Below, piece after piece: positions 34,976-46,000 of a stretch of 64,000 bases of DNA. The stretch covers positions 1,017,412-1,081,411 of the forward strand of contig NZ_KI519553.1 of assembly GCF_000483125.1 (NCBI RefSeq). The letters are read 5' to 3'. Within the stretch, counting starts at the first letter, position 1; each line of letters begins with the position of its first letter. Source of the DNA: Atopobium fossor DSM 15642 (GTDB lineage: Bacteria; Actinomycetota; Coriobacteriia; Coriobacteriales; Atopobiaceae). The notes beneath the pieces were generated by a model that saw only the letters and a list, made by a program, of their open reading frames with translations, was not told where the DNA came from and ran no database searches. The translations under genes and the position numbers were made by a program.

Positions 34976-35404
34976 TTACTCATCAATAGAAACAAGCTCG
35001 ATCTCAAAAATGAGCGCTTTACCAGCAAGTTCATGATTAGCGTCTACATGAACCTCATCCTCAGTAATTTGAGCAATAACTGCAGGAATAGGCATACCTC
35101 CGGGTCCTGCTAAGGAAACATGATCTCCTACCTGCAAATCCTCTGTCTGAGGAACATTGCTCTTGGGAAAAGAAATTACCAAGTCCTCATTTCGCTCACC
35201 ATATGCCTCAGAAGGCTGAAGCAATACCTTTTTCTTCTCGCCTACCTGCATATCCTCAACAGCCTTGTCAAAACCCGCAATCATTTGACCAGCACCGCAG
35301 GTAAACTGTAGAGTTTGACCTCGATCATAGGAGCTATCAAACTGAGTGCCATTTTCAAGCGTGCCACGATAGTGGACGGAAAGTTTCTTACCATTGTTAG
35401 ACAT
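34976..35404 (-). CDS. FKBP-type peptidyl-prolyl isomerase (SlyD-like)
   Basis: 142 residues. The ATG at 35404 is preceded by GGGAGAACAC; two upstream Met codons are possible. FKBP core: SVHYRGTLENGTQFDSSYDRGQTLQF then MIAGFDKAVEDMQVGEKKKV. The inserted flap (about residues 70-125, VISFPKSNVP...AVIAQITEDEVHVDANHELAGKALIFEIEL) matches SlyD-type chaperone-isomerases. The metal-binding His-rich tail of E. coli SlyD is absent. Cytoplasmic folding helper. It lies after dnaE on the same strand. Confidence 0.92.
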   Translation of the reverse strand: MSNNGKKLSVHYRGTLENGTQFDSSYDRGQTLQFTCGAGQMIAGFDKAVEDMQVGEKKKVLLQPSEAYGERNEDLVISFPKSNVPQTEDLQVGDHVSLAGPGGMPIPAVIAQITEDEVHVDANHELAGKALIFEIELVSIDE

Positions 35405-35460
35405 GTGTTCTCCCATATTTATTGAAACAGACATATGTTTAGCATCTTTACTAAGTTACC

Positions 35461-38400
35461 TTAGCCCACTACAGTTTTCCCGATGTTACGCAATAAATCA
35501 TCTAGTTCTGCACGAAGTACAAAGTTTCCAGCATCAACCCGACAAGGCAATTCCATACACATGGTCTGTCCCGTAGTCATTTCCATGCGTATTTCCACCC
35601 GATCCATACCAGCATATCTACAGATAATCGCATTGATTTTTTCCATGAACTGACGAGAAAAACTACTAGAGGGCATGAGAATTTCTAACACTTTAGGCTT
35701 GTTGGTTTTCTCGTCCAGCTGCAATGCCTCAATTTCCTGAGCAATAATCTGCACACCGCGATCACCACGTTCTAGCTTACCGTTAATACGAACAAATGCC
35801 TCTCCTGCAGATTCACCAGTTTGCTCATTAATTTCAGGAATCAAAGCATTTCCTGACTTTTTGTACAGTTTGGGGAAGATTACAACAGGAACCTCTCCTC
35901 CCATATCCTCTACCGTGACAATAGCCATGGGATCACCTTTTTTGGTGGACTTGCGCTGAAGACTAGAAACCATGCCAGCAATCCAAATATTCTTGCCATC
36001 AGGAATACGATAGCGTGTGGCAGTTCCGCCAGTTGCATAGTCTTCCACGTCTTCCGACTCTTCAATAGCATCAATGGTGTAGTCACGTGCTTTGGATAAG
36101 GCATACTCATAGGGAGCCAAAGGATGATCGGAAACATAGATGCCTAAAACATCCTTCTCGAGCGCAAGCTTCATTAAACGATCCCACTCAACACCATCAG
36201 GCTTAGGTACATCCGAAGTAAACCCATCTGCCTCCGCAAACATATCAAACATGGAAACTTGACCAGAAGCACGATCCTTTTGGTGACGTGTCGCGGCATC
36301 AATGATATTTTCCGGATTGTTTTTGTCGATAAAAGACATGCACTGCATACGCGTATAACCGGTAGAGTCAAAAGCACCTGCCTTTACCAGCGCTTCTACT
36401 ACACGACGATTAGCCTGCCCTGCATCTACACGGTCCACAAAATCATGAATGTTCTTAAAGGGTCCACCAGCTTTACGCTCTGCAATAATGCAATCTGCAG
36501 CACCATCACCTACGCCGCGAATGCCTGCAAAACCAAAGCGTATACCATCTTCAACCGCCGTAAACTCACGTCCAGATTCATTAATATCTGGAGGCAAAAT
36601 CTGAATACCCTCGCGACGACAAGAGTTTACATAATGCACAATCTTATCGGTTTTACCCATGTATGATGTGAGTACAGAAGCCATGTACTCACGAGGAAAA
36701 TGCGACTTAATCCAAGCTGTTTGCATAACCAAAATGGCATAACCAGCAGAGTGGGACTTATTAAACGCATAGGATGCAAATTCCAAAACGTCATCCCATA
36801 TTTTTTGAGCTGTTGAGCGCTCATAGCCATTCTCTACTGCACCATTCATCCAGTGGTCATAGGTAGTTTCATCTTTACCATTATCCCAATGGAATACGGT
36901 ACTGGTAAGCAACTTGATTTTTTTCTTTGCTACAGGCTTACGAATACGAGAATCGGACTCACCGGCGCTGAAGTTGGACATCTTAACGGAAATTTGCATG
37001 ACTTGTTCCTGGTACACAATGGTACCGTAGGTCTCGTTAAGAATCTCTCCCAAGCGATCGTCATAAAAGACAACGGGCTCTTTGCCGTTCATACGATTAA
37101 TATAGCTGGTAACCATACCCGCGCCCAAAGGACCGGGGCGGTATAGTGCGATAAGTGCAACAATCTGACTATATTTTTTAGGCTGCATATTTTTAATGGT
37201 TGCCGTCATGCCGGCAGACTCAACCTGAAAAACACCAGCTGTATGACCAGAACCTAACAACTCATAAATTTTAGGATCAGAAAAATTAACTTTATCGACG
37301 TCAATATCTACACTGGTAGCGCCTGGTTTAATGGTGTCCTGTACCGTTTGTGGCATTTTTTGAATGTCTGATGCATTAGGATAGGCTGCTTTAATATTGC
37401 GCAATGCTTTATTAATAACCGTAAGGGTACGCAGTCCCAAGAAGTCCATCTTAAGCAAACCCATGTCTGCTACAGAATGTCCTTCATACTGGGTAATCAT
37501 AACGTCACCCTTAGTATCCAACTTAGTGGGTACATGGTCCGTTACAGGCGTTGGCGCAATCAGAGTTGCACACGCATGTACACCTTCTCCACGCGTAAGA
37601 CCTTCAATGGATAAGGCTGCATCAATAACAGCCCGAGCTTCCGCATCCTCGTTATAGGCTTGCTCAAAATCTGGCGAGAACTGCTCTGGATGTTTTTCAC
37701 TTCGATGCAATGCATTGGAAAGTGCAAGTCTAGGATCACTGGAAAGCATTTTAGACAGACGCTGAGCTGCATATACAGGCTGTCCTAACACACGTGCTGC
37801 ATCATTAATGGCCTGCTTAGCTTTAATTGTTGAGTAGGTAATTACCTTACAAACATGATCCTCACCATAGACTTCACGCACATGAGCTAATACATCTTGC
37901 AGATGCTCATCTTCAAAGTCCATATCAATATCGGGCATCTCGGAACGCTCGGGAGACAAAAATCTCTCAAACATCAAGCCATTTTCTAATGGATCAAAGG
38001 TGGTGATATTCATAGCATATGCAACAATAGCTCCTGCAGCAGAACCACGACCTGGTCCTACGCCAATACCTTGATCCTTAGCCCATTGCACGTAATCCTG
38101 AACAATAAGAAAGTAGTTTGCAAAGCCCTTTTCGCAAATAACCTTATATTCATATTCAAAACGTTCTTGCACGTTAATACCATTAATAACAACGTTGCGC
38201 CAATCCTTGCCATAGCGAATAGCAAGGCCTTTCTCGCACTCCTCACGAAAGCGCGCTTCCGCCGTCTCACCTTCGCGCAAACCAGGATACTGAGGTAGAT
38301 ACATGCTGGACCAATCCAGCTCGTACCGGCATTTCTGAGCGACTTCGACTGTAGTATCCAAAGCTTGGGGGCACCAATCAAAAATGGAACGCATTTCTGC

Positions 38401-39354
38401 TTCCGTTTTCATATAAAACTCGGTACCATCCATCTTTTTACGGTTGGCATCATCAACGCGCGAAGCGGTGCCAATACAGCTAACAATATCCTGCACTTCC
38501 GCATCTTCACGCGTAAGATAGTGCACATCATTAGTGGCAACAACCTTAATACCCAGGCGCTCTGCCATCTTTACTAAGTGTTCGGAAAGGGTGCGATCGC
38601 TCCAGCCATTCCACTCTGGAGGTTGCAGACCATGATCTTGGATTTCGATATAAAAGTCTTCACCAAAAATTTCTTTATAGGTTTGTGCCCAATACTCTGC
38701 TTCTTCAAAATTCCCATTACGTACATTCCACGGAATAATTCCCTGCACACATGCACTTAGGCAAACAAGACCTTCATGATATTCACGCAGCATATCTAGC
38801 GTTACACGCGGCTTGTAATACATCATCTCGTGACCAGCAGCTTTAGACATACACTTGATAAGATTTACATAGCCAGTCTCATTTTTTGCCAATAAAATAA
38901 GGTGGAAGCGCTGTTGTTTGGTACCGCGAGGAATGCACTCATCCTTAATAAAGTAGGCCTCACAACCAAAAATTGGTTGAATAAGCAATGAAGGTCTATT
39001 AGCTTTTACGGCTTCAAGGTCATGCGTTTGATTCCAAATAGCAACATCTGACTCCCATTGAGCATGGGCACAAGCATGAGGTAGGGCATCCGGTGCATCT
39101 GCCTTTGGTTCCTCAAGCTCAAAACCTTTTTGAAAACACTCAACATCATGGCGCCATTGCACCATATCTGCAGCATCATCGTTATATTTGCGACACTCAA
39201 GGTCAAAGTTGGGAATCCCAAACATATATCCATGATCCGTAAGCGCAAGCGCTGGCATCTGTTCGTCTACTGCCTTCTTTACCATTTTTGGAATACGCGT
39301 TGCAGCATCCAAGATAGAAAAGTCAGAGTGGTTATGTAGGTGGACAAATGCCAT
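35461..39354 (-). CDS. dnaE: DNA polymerase III alpha subunit DnaE, with PHP-domain insertion
   Basis: 1297-residue replicative polymerase, somewhat longer than the usual ~1160-1190. N-terminal PHP domain begins FVHLHNHSDFSILD and TDHGYMFG, with metal-site His intact, so proofreading could be active. Between LECRKYN (residue 58) and IQPIFGCEAY (about residue 125) sits an extra ~64 residues with two copies of a QW-x2-DV motif. Catalytic Asp residues are in PDIDMDFED and LKMDFLGL. C-terminal parts: helix-hairpin-helix (GIRGVGDGAAD) and OB fold (IWIAGMVSSLQRKSTKKGDPM). GGGGGTCA precedes the ATG. It lies 78 bases after addA on the same strand. Confidence 0.95.
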   Translation of the reverse strand: MAFVHLHNHSDFSILDAATRIPKMVKKAVDEQMPALALTDHGYMFGIPNFDLECRKYNDDAADMVQWRHDVECFQKGFELEEPKADAPDALPHACAHAQWESDVAIWNQTHDLEAVKANRPSLLIQPIFGCEAYFIKDECIPRGTKQQRFHLILLAKNETGYVNLIKCMSKAAGHEMMYYKPRVTLDMLREYHEGLVCLSACVQGIIPWNVRNGNFEEAEYWAQTYKEIFGEDFYIEIQDHGLQPPEWNGWSDRTLSEHLVKMAERLGIKVVATNDVHYLTREDAEVQDIVSCIGTASRVDDANRKKMDGTEFYMKTEAEMRSIFDWCPQALDTTVEVAQKCRYELDWSSMYLPQYPGLREGETAEARFREECEKGLAIRYGKDWRNVVINGINVQERFEYEYKVICEKGFANYFLIVQDYVQWAKDQGIGVGPGRGSAAGAIVAYAMNITTFDPLENGLMFERFLSPERSEMPDIDMDFEDEHLQDVLAHVREVYGEDHVCKVITYSTIKAKQAINDAARVLGQPVYAAQRLSKMLSSDPRLALSNALHRSEKHPEQFSPDFEQAYNEDAEARAVIDAALSIEGLTRGEGVHACATLIAPTPVTDHVPTKLDTKGDVMITQYEGHSVADMGLLKMDFLGLRTLTVINKALRNIKAAYPNASDIQKMPQTVQDTIKPGATSVDIDVDKVNFSDPKIYELLGSGHTAGVFQVESAGMTATIKNMQPKKYSQIVALIALYRPGPLGAGMVTSYINRMNGKEPVVFYDDRLGEILNETYGTIVYQEQVMQISVKMSNFSAGESDSRIRKPVAKKKIKLLTSTVFHWDNGKDETTYDHWMNGAVENGYERSTAQKIWDDVLEFASYAFNKSHSAGYAILVMQTAWIKSHFPREYMASVLTSYMGKTDKIVHYVNSCRREGIQILPPDINESGREFTAVEDGIRFGFAGIRGVGDGAADCIIAERKAGGPFKNIHDFVDRVDAGQANRRVVEALVKAGAFDSTGYTRMQCMSFIDKNNPENIIDAATRHQKDRASGQVSMFDMFAEADGFTSDVPKPDGVEWDRLMKLALEKDVLGIYVSDHPLAPYEYALSKARDYTIDAIEESEDVEDYATGGTATRYRIPDGKNIWIAGMVSSLQRKSTKKGDPMAIVTVEDMGGEVPVVIFPKLYKKSGNALIPEINEQTGESAGEAFVRINGKLERGDRGVQIIAQEIEALQLDEKTNKPKVLEILMPSSSFSRQFMEKINAIICRYAGMDRVEIRMEMTTGQTMCMELPCRVDAGNFVLRAELDDLLRNIGKTVVG

Positions 39355-39432
39355 CCGAGTGACCCCCGTAAACCTAGAACATGTGTTTGCTATTGCTCAA
39401 GCATATCTCAAATGCACACCCTATGCTGAGCA

Positions 39433-42400
39433 CTATTTTTTGCTTCCTGCGCCTTTAGAAAACGTATATCGAACCACCACAGGTTGTCCCTGGCCATCAT
39501 CGCGTTCAACACATACAAATGCACATTCAACAGACTTAAAGCCTTGATTTAGTAGAACGTCTGCATAAACCTGTGCTTGCATTGTATGGCTGTTATACAG
39601 CTGTTCCGCTGTTTTATGTGCATCTCCCGTCTTGTAATCTACAACCAATGCATGCGTATCACCCGGATTGGTACACAACAAATCAATGGCACCTTCTATA
39701 TAGTTTCCAAACTCAGATGCGCGTTTACAAAAAAAGGGAACTTCAGGCTGTACTTGTGAATACGACAATGCCTCTGCACGAATATCCGAGTGTGCCCAAC
39801 GCTCCAATGCAACCTGCAAGCGTTGGGTTTGCAGACGACTACATTCCCAGCTCATTGCAAGGCGCTGAATCTGTTGTATCGAGACAGACGAACGAGTTTG
39901 CACCATTATCTGAGCAAGCTCATGAAAAGCAGAGCCCAGATTGGTGGCTTTTGGTTGATTGTCATCTGGATTATCAGTATGAGTAGAAAGTACACGCGAG
40001 CTTGGTTCATCTAAAACATCCTGATTTACCAGTACGTCCAATGCATTAACATTATGTTCACAGTCCATACTTGCTGCAAGGCCAAAGTTCATACGCACCT
40101 GCATATCTTGTGGTAAGTCAATATCGGCTACCACTCCTTTTTCAAGCTGAGCGGCCATAGAAGAATAGCTATATATACCGTGATGAGGACTCATGCTAAT
40201 CTGCTCAATTGATTTTGTTGCAGCAGGTGTATACAGTTCAAAATCCTGCTGGCTCGCAAGCTGATTATCTAAAGCATTTACTATATCTGCATTACCTATA
40301 TCCAACCTCATCTGCTCAAGCTTTTGTACAACACCACAATCAGATGGATCACTAGCTTCTATAACCTTATTACCAGTTTCATCTTTATGTGCCTTCAGAC
40401 AGATCACACGAGCAATTCCCCGTGTACCTGCATCACATTTCAAGTCATATGCACCGGCTGTAAGCTCGTGAATATCACCAAACAATACTTCTGCAACTTT
40501 TGCACCCAGTGCAGGAGCAATGCTCTTTGAGCTCACCATAAGAGGTACATGCAAGATGACTGTCTCCTTAGCACGTGTAAGCGCCACATACAGTAGGCGG
40601 ATTTTCTCAGCAGCTTCAGCAGCAGCATCGTGTGTCTCCAAAAACATACGAACATCTGCAGCAGAACTTGAAATACTCAGCTGATCAGGAGCTTCGTATG
40701 TATCTGCGGGCGAACAGCCAGATGGACGCAGGCCACATATAATTTTGTCATCCTGATAGGCTGCTAATAAACCACGTGCACTGGGCTTGAATGGAGCATC
40801 ATCAAGTGCATCTACCACTGCTACCAATGGAAATTCAAGACCCTTAGACGAGTGAATAGTCATAACAGAAACGGCATTGAGCTCGCTTCCCACTAAAGCT
40901 GCAGGCGAAATCTTAGAGTGAGTCAACCATGCATCAAATCTGTTACAAATCTGACTTGCACCCAAACAATACGTTTCACAAAGTTGCTTAAGATAGCGCA
41001 CACAGGCTAACACATTTGCAGCTATGGCATTATTGGTAGCATTCGTATGCTCCAAGCGTGCAAGCCAACCAGAGTCATGAAGCACCTGGCGCACTACCTC
41101 ATACACCGGCTTAGAAGGAAGGATAGACCACGCTTGATTTAGTACGGTAATAGCATTCTTTAAACGTGCCGATGGCTCCCGTTCAAACGGTAACTCTTCT
41201 GCCCAAAGGCCATGTTCAAGAGGCTGCCTATAGGCTGTATGAGTCTGCTCATCCAAAGCCGTGCCCAGCAGTAAAATATCATCTGCATCAAGCGCAAACA
41301 AATCGCTGGTAAGCAGCTCAAACAATCGACCTGAGTTATAGGGATTTGACAGCACGCTCACCAAATTAGCAACCATTAAAACCTCTGGTGCGGACGAGAA
41401 TCCTGATCCTCCCGTAACAACACTATCTATACCACGTGCGCGTAAAGCATCTACATACACCTGAGAGTTGGTTAGCTTACCCATAAGCAAGGCAATATCG
41501 CCAGGCTTGACGTGTTTCTCATTAACAAAATAGGCAATACGGTTTGCCACCTGTTCTGCCGCTGCAATAATGCCATAGTTTTTACTAACACCATAAACAC
41601 GTTTAGTAACCTCAGTGTATATGCGTGGTACATCCGCCGCAGGATAGCCTACTTTTTCCTTACGCTTGGCGATAAGATCCATGAAGTTGGGTAGCATTCC
41701 TGGTGCTCCGCACACCGTTGCAACAAAACGCAGAATGTCATCATGGCTGCGAAAATTTTCGCTAAGCTGTGGCTTATTTTCCTCAGGCAACTCCTCTCCC
41801 CTGCGCAAAAAGACATCTACGTCCGCTCCGCGGAAACGATAAATAGACTGTTGAGCATCACCCACCGTGGTGAGGTGGCATGCATGAGGACCTGAAAGCA
41901 ATTTAATCATGCGCACCTGCTGCTCGCTGGTATCCTGAAACTCGTCTACCATGACCAGCTTAAAACGATGAGCATATTGTGCAGCAATCTCTGGATGTTG
42001 CTGTAGTGCATCTGCTGCTAAGGTAAGAAGATCATCATTGTCTAGAGCGCTTTGCTTTTGTTTAAGCAAACGATAACGCTTCCATACACGGCGCGTCAGC
42101 GCCATGAGTAATGGACTAAGCTCCTGCTCATAAGCGATAGTTGCTTCAAACAAGGCTGTATCGTAAGCAAACTGCACTTCTTTATTGAGTGGACCAAAAA
42201 TCTTACCGCGCCAAGAATTACCACTAGGTCGATGAAGTGTTTGCAACAAATCAAGTAATGCTAAGGGCGTTTGAAGCCCTGGAGCAATACAAGTAAACTC
42301 ATCAAGCTTCTGGATGGAATCTATAAGCGGTGCAGTAAGCTCATCCGCCTTTTTAGCACTTTGAGCTGCAAAAAGTAACTCTTCATAACGGTTTTTAAGC

Positions 42401-43032
42401 TCAACTGCCTGACTCGATGCACAGTAGGTTGCTCCACAAAACGTCACCGCATCAAAACCAACAGGAGAATTGGTCACTTGCTGCATAAGGTCAAAAATCA
42501 TACCAGCAACCGACTGACTCGATTCACCTTCTGTGATAGTTTTGGCACGAGCACGGTGTACCTTAAATAAAGGAGCGTATGTTGAATCACCCTCAATCAG
42601 TGTAAGCACATCTTCAATTGCTCTATTCATGAGCTGTGTTTGTCCCACCGAATCCAACATCTCAAACTCAGGATCAATACCTAAAGCAAGAGCATGGGCG
42701 CGTAAAATACGGCCACACATACCGTGAATGGTGGAAATCCAAGCGCCGTCTACTTCAAGAGAGGCCTGTGTCAGACCTTCTTTTTTAAGTACAGCGCGCA
42801 CCCGCTCCTTTATTTCTTCTGCGGCGGCATGCGTAAATGTAATAACCAGCAACTGGTCGATAGAGTCCAAATATGGACTACCATCCTTGCCAGAACCAGG
42901 CATAAGAGCCCAAGCTACACGTTGCGTAAGGGTAAAAGTTTTACCTGAACCTGCACCAGCTGCAACAAACAAGGTTTTATCGAGGGTTGTAACGGTTTTC
43001 TTTTGCCCCTCCATAAAGGTTGAAAAGTCCAT
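39433..43032 (-). CDS. addA: AddA-type helicase-nuclease
   Basis: 1199-residue UvrD-superfamily helicase with a C-terminal RecB-type nuclease, half of the AddAB complex that resects double-strand breaks for RecA. Walker A FVAAGAGSGKTFTL near residue 25, ITFTHAAAEEIKER, Walker B MVDEFQDTSEQQ, VGDAQQSIYRFRGAD, VMTIHSSKGLEFPLV, LLYVALTRAKE. Nuclease motif LVVDYKTGDA near residue 1155. Start ATG overlaps the addB stop (TAATG), so translation is coupled. Confidence 0.92.
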   Translation of the reverse strand: MDFSTFMEGQKKTVTTLDKTLFVAAGAGSGKTFTLTQRVAWALMPGSGKDGSPYLDSIDQLLVITFTHAAAEEIKERVRAVLKKEGLTQASLEVDGAWISTIHGMCGRILRAHALALGIDPEFEMLDSVGQTQLMNRAIEDVLTLIEGDSTYAPLFKVHRARAKTITEGESSQSVAGMIFDLMQQVTNSPVGFDAVTFCGATYCASSQAVELKNRYEELLFAAQSAKKADELTAPLIDSIQKLDEFTCIAPGLQTPLALLDLLQTLHRPSGNSWRGKIFGPLNKEVQFAYDTALFEATIAYEQELSPLLMALTRRVWKRYRLLKQKQSALDNDDLLTLAADALQQHPEIAAQYAHRFKLVMVDEFQDTSEQQVRMIKLLSGPHACHLTTVGDAQQSIYRFRGADVDVFLRRGEELPEENKPQLSENFRSHDDILRFVATVCGAPGMLPNFMDLIAKRKEKVGYPAADVPRIYTEVTKRVYGVSKNYGIIAAAEQVANRIAYFVNEKHVKPGDIALLMGKLTNSQVYVDALRARGIDSVVTGGSGFSSAPEVLMVANLVSVLSNPYNSGRLFELLTSDLFALDADDILLLGTALDEQTHTAYRQPLEHGLWAEELPFEREPSARLKNAITVLNQAWSILPSKPVYEVVRQVLHDSGWLARLEHTNATNNAIAANVLACVRYLKQLCETYCLGASQICNRFDAWLTHSKISPAALVGSELNAVSVMTIHSSKGLEFPLVAVVDALDDAPFKPSARGLLAAYQDDKIICGLRPSGCSPADTYEAPDQLSISSSAADVRMFLETHDAAAEAAEKIRLLYVALTRAKETVILHVPLMVSSKSIAPALGAKVAEVLFGDIHELTAGAYDLKCDAGTRGIARVICLKAHKDETGNKVIEASDPSDCGVVQKLEQMRLDIGNADIVNALDNQLASQQDFELYTPAATKSIEQISMSPHHGIYSYSSMAAQLEKGVVADIDLPQDMQVRMNFGLAASMDCEHNVNALDVLVNQDVLDEPSSRVLSTHTDNPDDNQPKATNLGSAFHELAQIMVQTRSSVSIQQIQRLAMSWECSRLQTQRLQVALERWAHSDIRAEALSYSQVQPEVPFFCKRASEFGNYIEGAIDLLCTNPGDTHALVVDYKTGDAHKTAEQLYNSHTMQAQVYADVLLNQGFKSVECAFVCVERDDGQGQPVVVRYTFSKGAGSKK

Positions 43033-46000
43033 TAATTACGCCTCTTTTCGCAGTTGGTAACAGGACAATACTTGCAAGCATGTTCATCAATAGGATTTGC
43101 CTCGATATAACCTGCCTTCAGGCGTTCGACTTGATGAGTGATAAGTTCCTCGCAGGTATCTAGGTAGGTATAGAAGTCCTCAATGGTTTGTCCTGCACAC
43201 ACACTATGCAAGCGATCATTGCGCTGCTGGCCCCATACACGCTCGACCATAGAAGCAGGCATGGCACCAGACAGATCGTAGGGTCGTTTAATGCCCAGAT
43301 ATACTGCACCAACAGACGTAAGATTTTGCTCAGCCAAATACTTGCGAATCACCTGCGCATATATCAGTGACTGCACATGGCGCGGCAGAACGCTCGGATT
43401 AAACTCATCATCCTTATTAAACAACTTGTATTCGTTAAAAATATTGCCGCGATATTTATAATCGATGATAAGTGCGTGTCCTTGTTCATCTACATCAATA
43501 CGGTCAATACTTCCAATAAAGCTGACACTAGCGTAAGTCACTGGTATGCCGCTTTTTCCGCCAAAACGTAACTCAAAATAACGTGGTTCAAAGCCAAGCA
43601 ACTTGCCTTCTTGAAACGCCAAGGAATCCAGCAAGTCCTCTTTAAAATATGCAAGCTCCTCTTTTTGCGATGCCACATGAGGAACTAATGCCTGATCATG
43701 AAACTTCTCCGCACGCTGTAGTTGATGCACATAATGAGCGTCAAACTCACTTGTCAGGAGCTCTTGTGCACGGCTGAGCGTTTGCTTTGTAATGCGCGAG
43801 CCTTCGATGCGTTCACGCGGATTGACAAATGCATCTTCCAACAGTGCACCAAAAGGTTCTACTCCTGCAGCTTCACGCAACAACGCACGATGCGTCACTT
43901 CAAGCACCCTATGCGCAAAGGAGCCCTTTTCCAAATTAGAGAAGCCTGCGTCAATACCGCTTAAACCAAGACGTCGTAAGCTAAACCACTTGTAGGGGCA
44001 CTCCAGATATGACTCTATTTGAGAAGCGGAAAGCACCAGCTCTTCCCCAGGCAATGCACCTTTACGACCAGCAATTACTAAGGGCGCAAGTTCATCACTT
44101 ACCTTACCAGCAGGCAGAGGGTTACAAATTTGATTGAATGTATCGCTCATGCCTGCGGCAGACATATTTTTAGTAACATCATCTTCACCAGCAGAATGAA
44201 TAACAAACGGCACAACATTCTCTTTGGATGGTCTGTCTGAATCACAACCGTATGACTGCATAAATTCGGAGAGCATAACTGCAGGAAATGTTGGCTTTGC
44301 ATCATCATCTGTTAACGAGCGTTCGAGCATGAGGTACGAGCGAGGGGCTTCAAGTGCACGCAAAAATTGTCCACGAATGGACGTTATATCTCTGGTTGGA
44401 CGATACACCTGTAGTTTATCTTCCAACTGCATAAGAGCGCCATCATCTACCACAATGCGCATTTCTGCAGTTGTCATACCTGTATATATGAGTGCATCTA
44501 CACTGCGAGGTTCTAGCAGCGCAACCTCACGAGAAGATAAAATATGCACACATGGTATAGCAGGCTCATTTTTACCAAGCTTATTAGCATCTTGTTTAGT
44601 ATCCTGCTGCACACAAGCCATGCTTGATGTAACAATACTTCCGCGCTCCATAAGCACCTTGAGCAAGGCAACAACCTTTTGCAAATATATGCCCAGCGAT
44701 TGTGCACCCCGCGGATATAAAGCACCTATCTGCCGTGCAATTGCTGCAATACTCGCCATAATAAACGCCTGATTTTGTATATGCTCAGATGGCGTTTTTT
44801 TATTTTGCTCTTCCAGTGCCAAACGGATTTTATCGGCAGCCGCACCAATCTTTCCACGCTGTATATCACGCACTGCCTGACCCACACGCTTGGATGTATA
44901 TGAAGTTTTGCTCAAATCTGCTAGAACCTTGGTAGGAGTAAGAATACGATTTCCACGCCATCTACGATCCAGCTGCCACACCTGCGCAATATCTGTACCT
45001 GCAATATCGGATAACAAAAAGTCTATAATCGGAGCTGGAGCCCACCAGTCCATAGAGCCAAGTACACGCTCTTCTCCCCACGGTCCCTGTATTGGCTTTG
45101 GCCATGTTTCTTCAAGCTCAATCAAATGAGCTACACAGGATACAAAGTTAAGAAAGCCAACTCCAGCCACCGTAGAAAAAAGAGGGGCAGGAACACTACT
45201 ACAAACCAAAATCCCCTGCTGAGTCAGCTTGGGCATCAATTGATTCCACGCATCACGTATATTATTGCTGCACACAACAATGTCATGTGCACCGCCAGAA
45301 ACCAGCCCCGCCACCTGTGAAGCAATAAGCTCCCACCTTGCCAAAGGACCAGCGGCATGAAGCAATTCTGTAGGAATATCACTACGTAAAGGCTCTGTAC
45401 CCAGTTGCTTTACACAACGCACAACAGATACCTCATACAGACTGCTCAAACCTTCAGCCAGCTTTTCTTGAGCTGCCGAGAAGTGCAAAAAGCTTGCAAA
45501 CACCACAGAAGGCATAGCCGTATGAGCTGGGAGCAGCTGCCCTAGACGCGTCATAACCTCACAGAGCTCTATAAAGTTATGCTCGTCCATAAGCTGCTTA
45601 TACAGAGCAAGACATCGCAACATATCCAACTCGCCCGCACTATAGCCAGATTCCAGTGCGTCTTCAACGCAAACAGGCAGCTGCTCTACTATGAGTTGCC
45701 CATCTTTACTAGGTACTGCAAAGATGCCATCTTGAGCTACCTGTGCAAGCACGCGTAAGGTACCTTCACCAGTATGTAATGAGCTCTCTTTATGCTGGCG
45801 CGCATAGGAATCCAACGTAATACGGGCCAAAATCATGCGCGAAACTGAATCGATAATACGCTTACCCGTGCCATATAAGCGCCACTGCTCTTCCACCCAA
45901 GAAGACGGTGTACTTACTGTTACACCAAGCGCAAGCCCCTCATGCTGCGCAAGTGCCCGCTGTACTTCTAAAGCCTTTTCATAATTTGGCACCAGCAGTA

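Noticed and set aside
44224..44772. 182-codon open frame on the plus strand
   Set aside because: Antisense inside addB; Ser-rich shadow translation.
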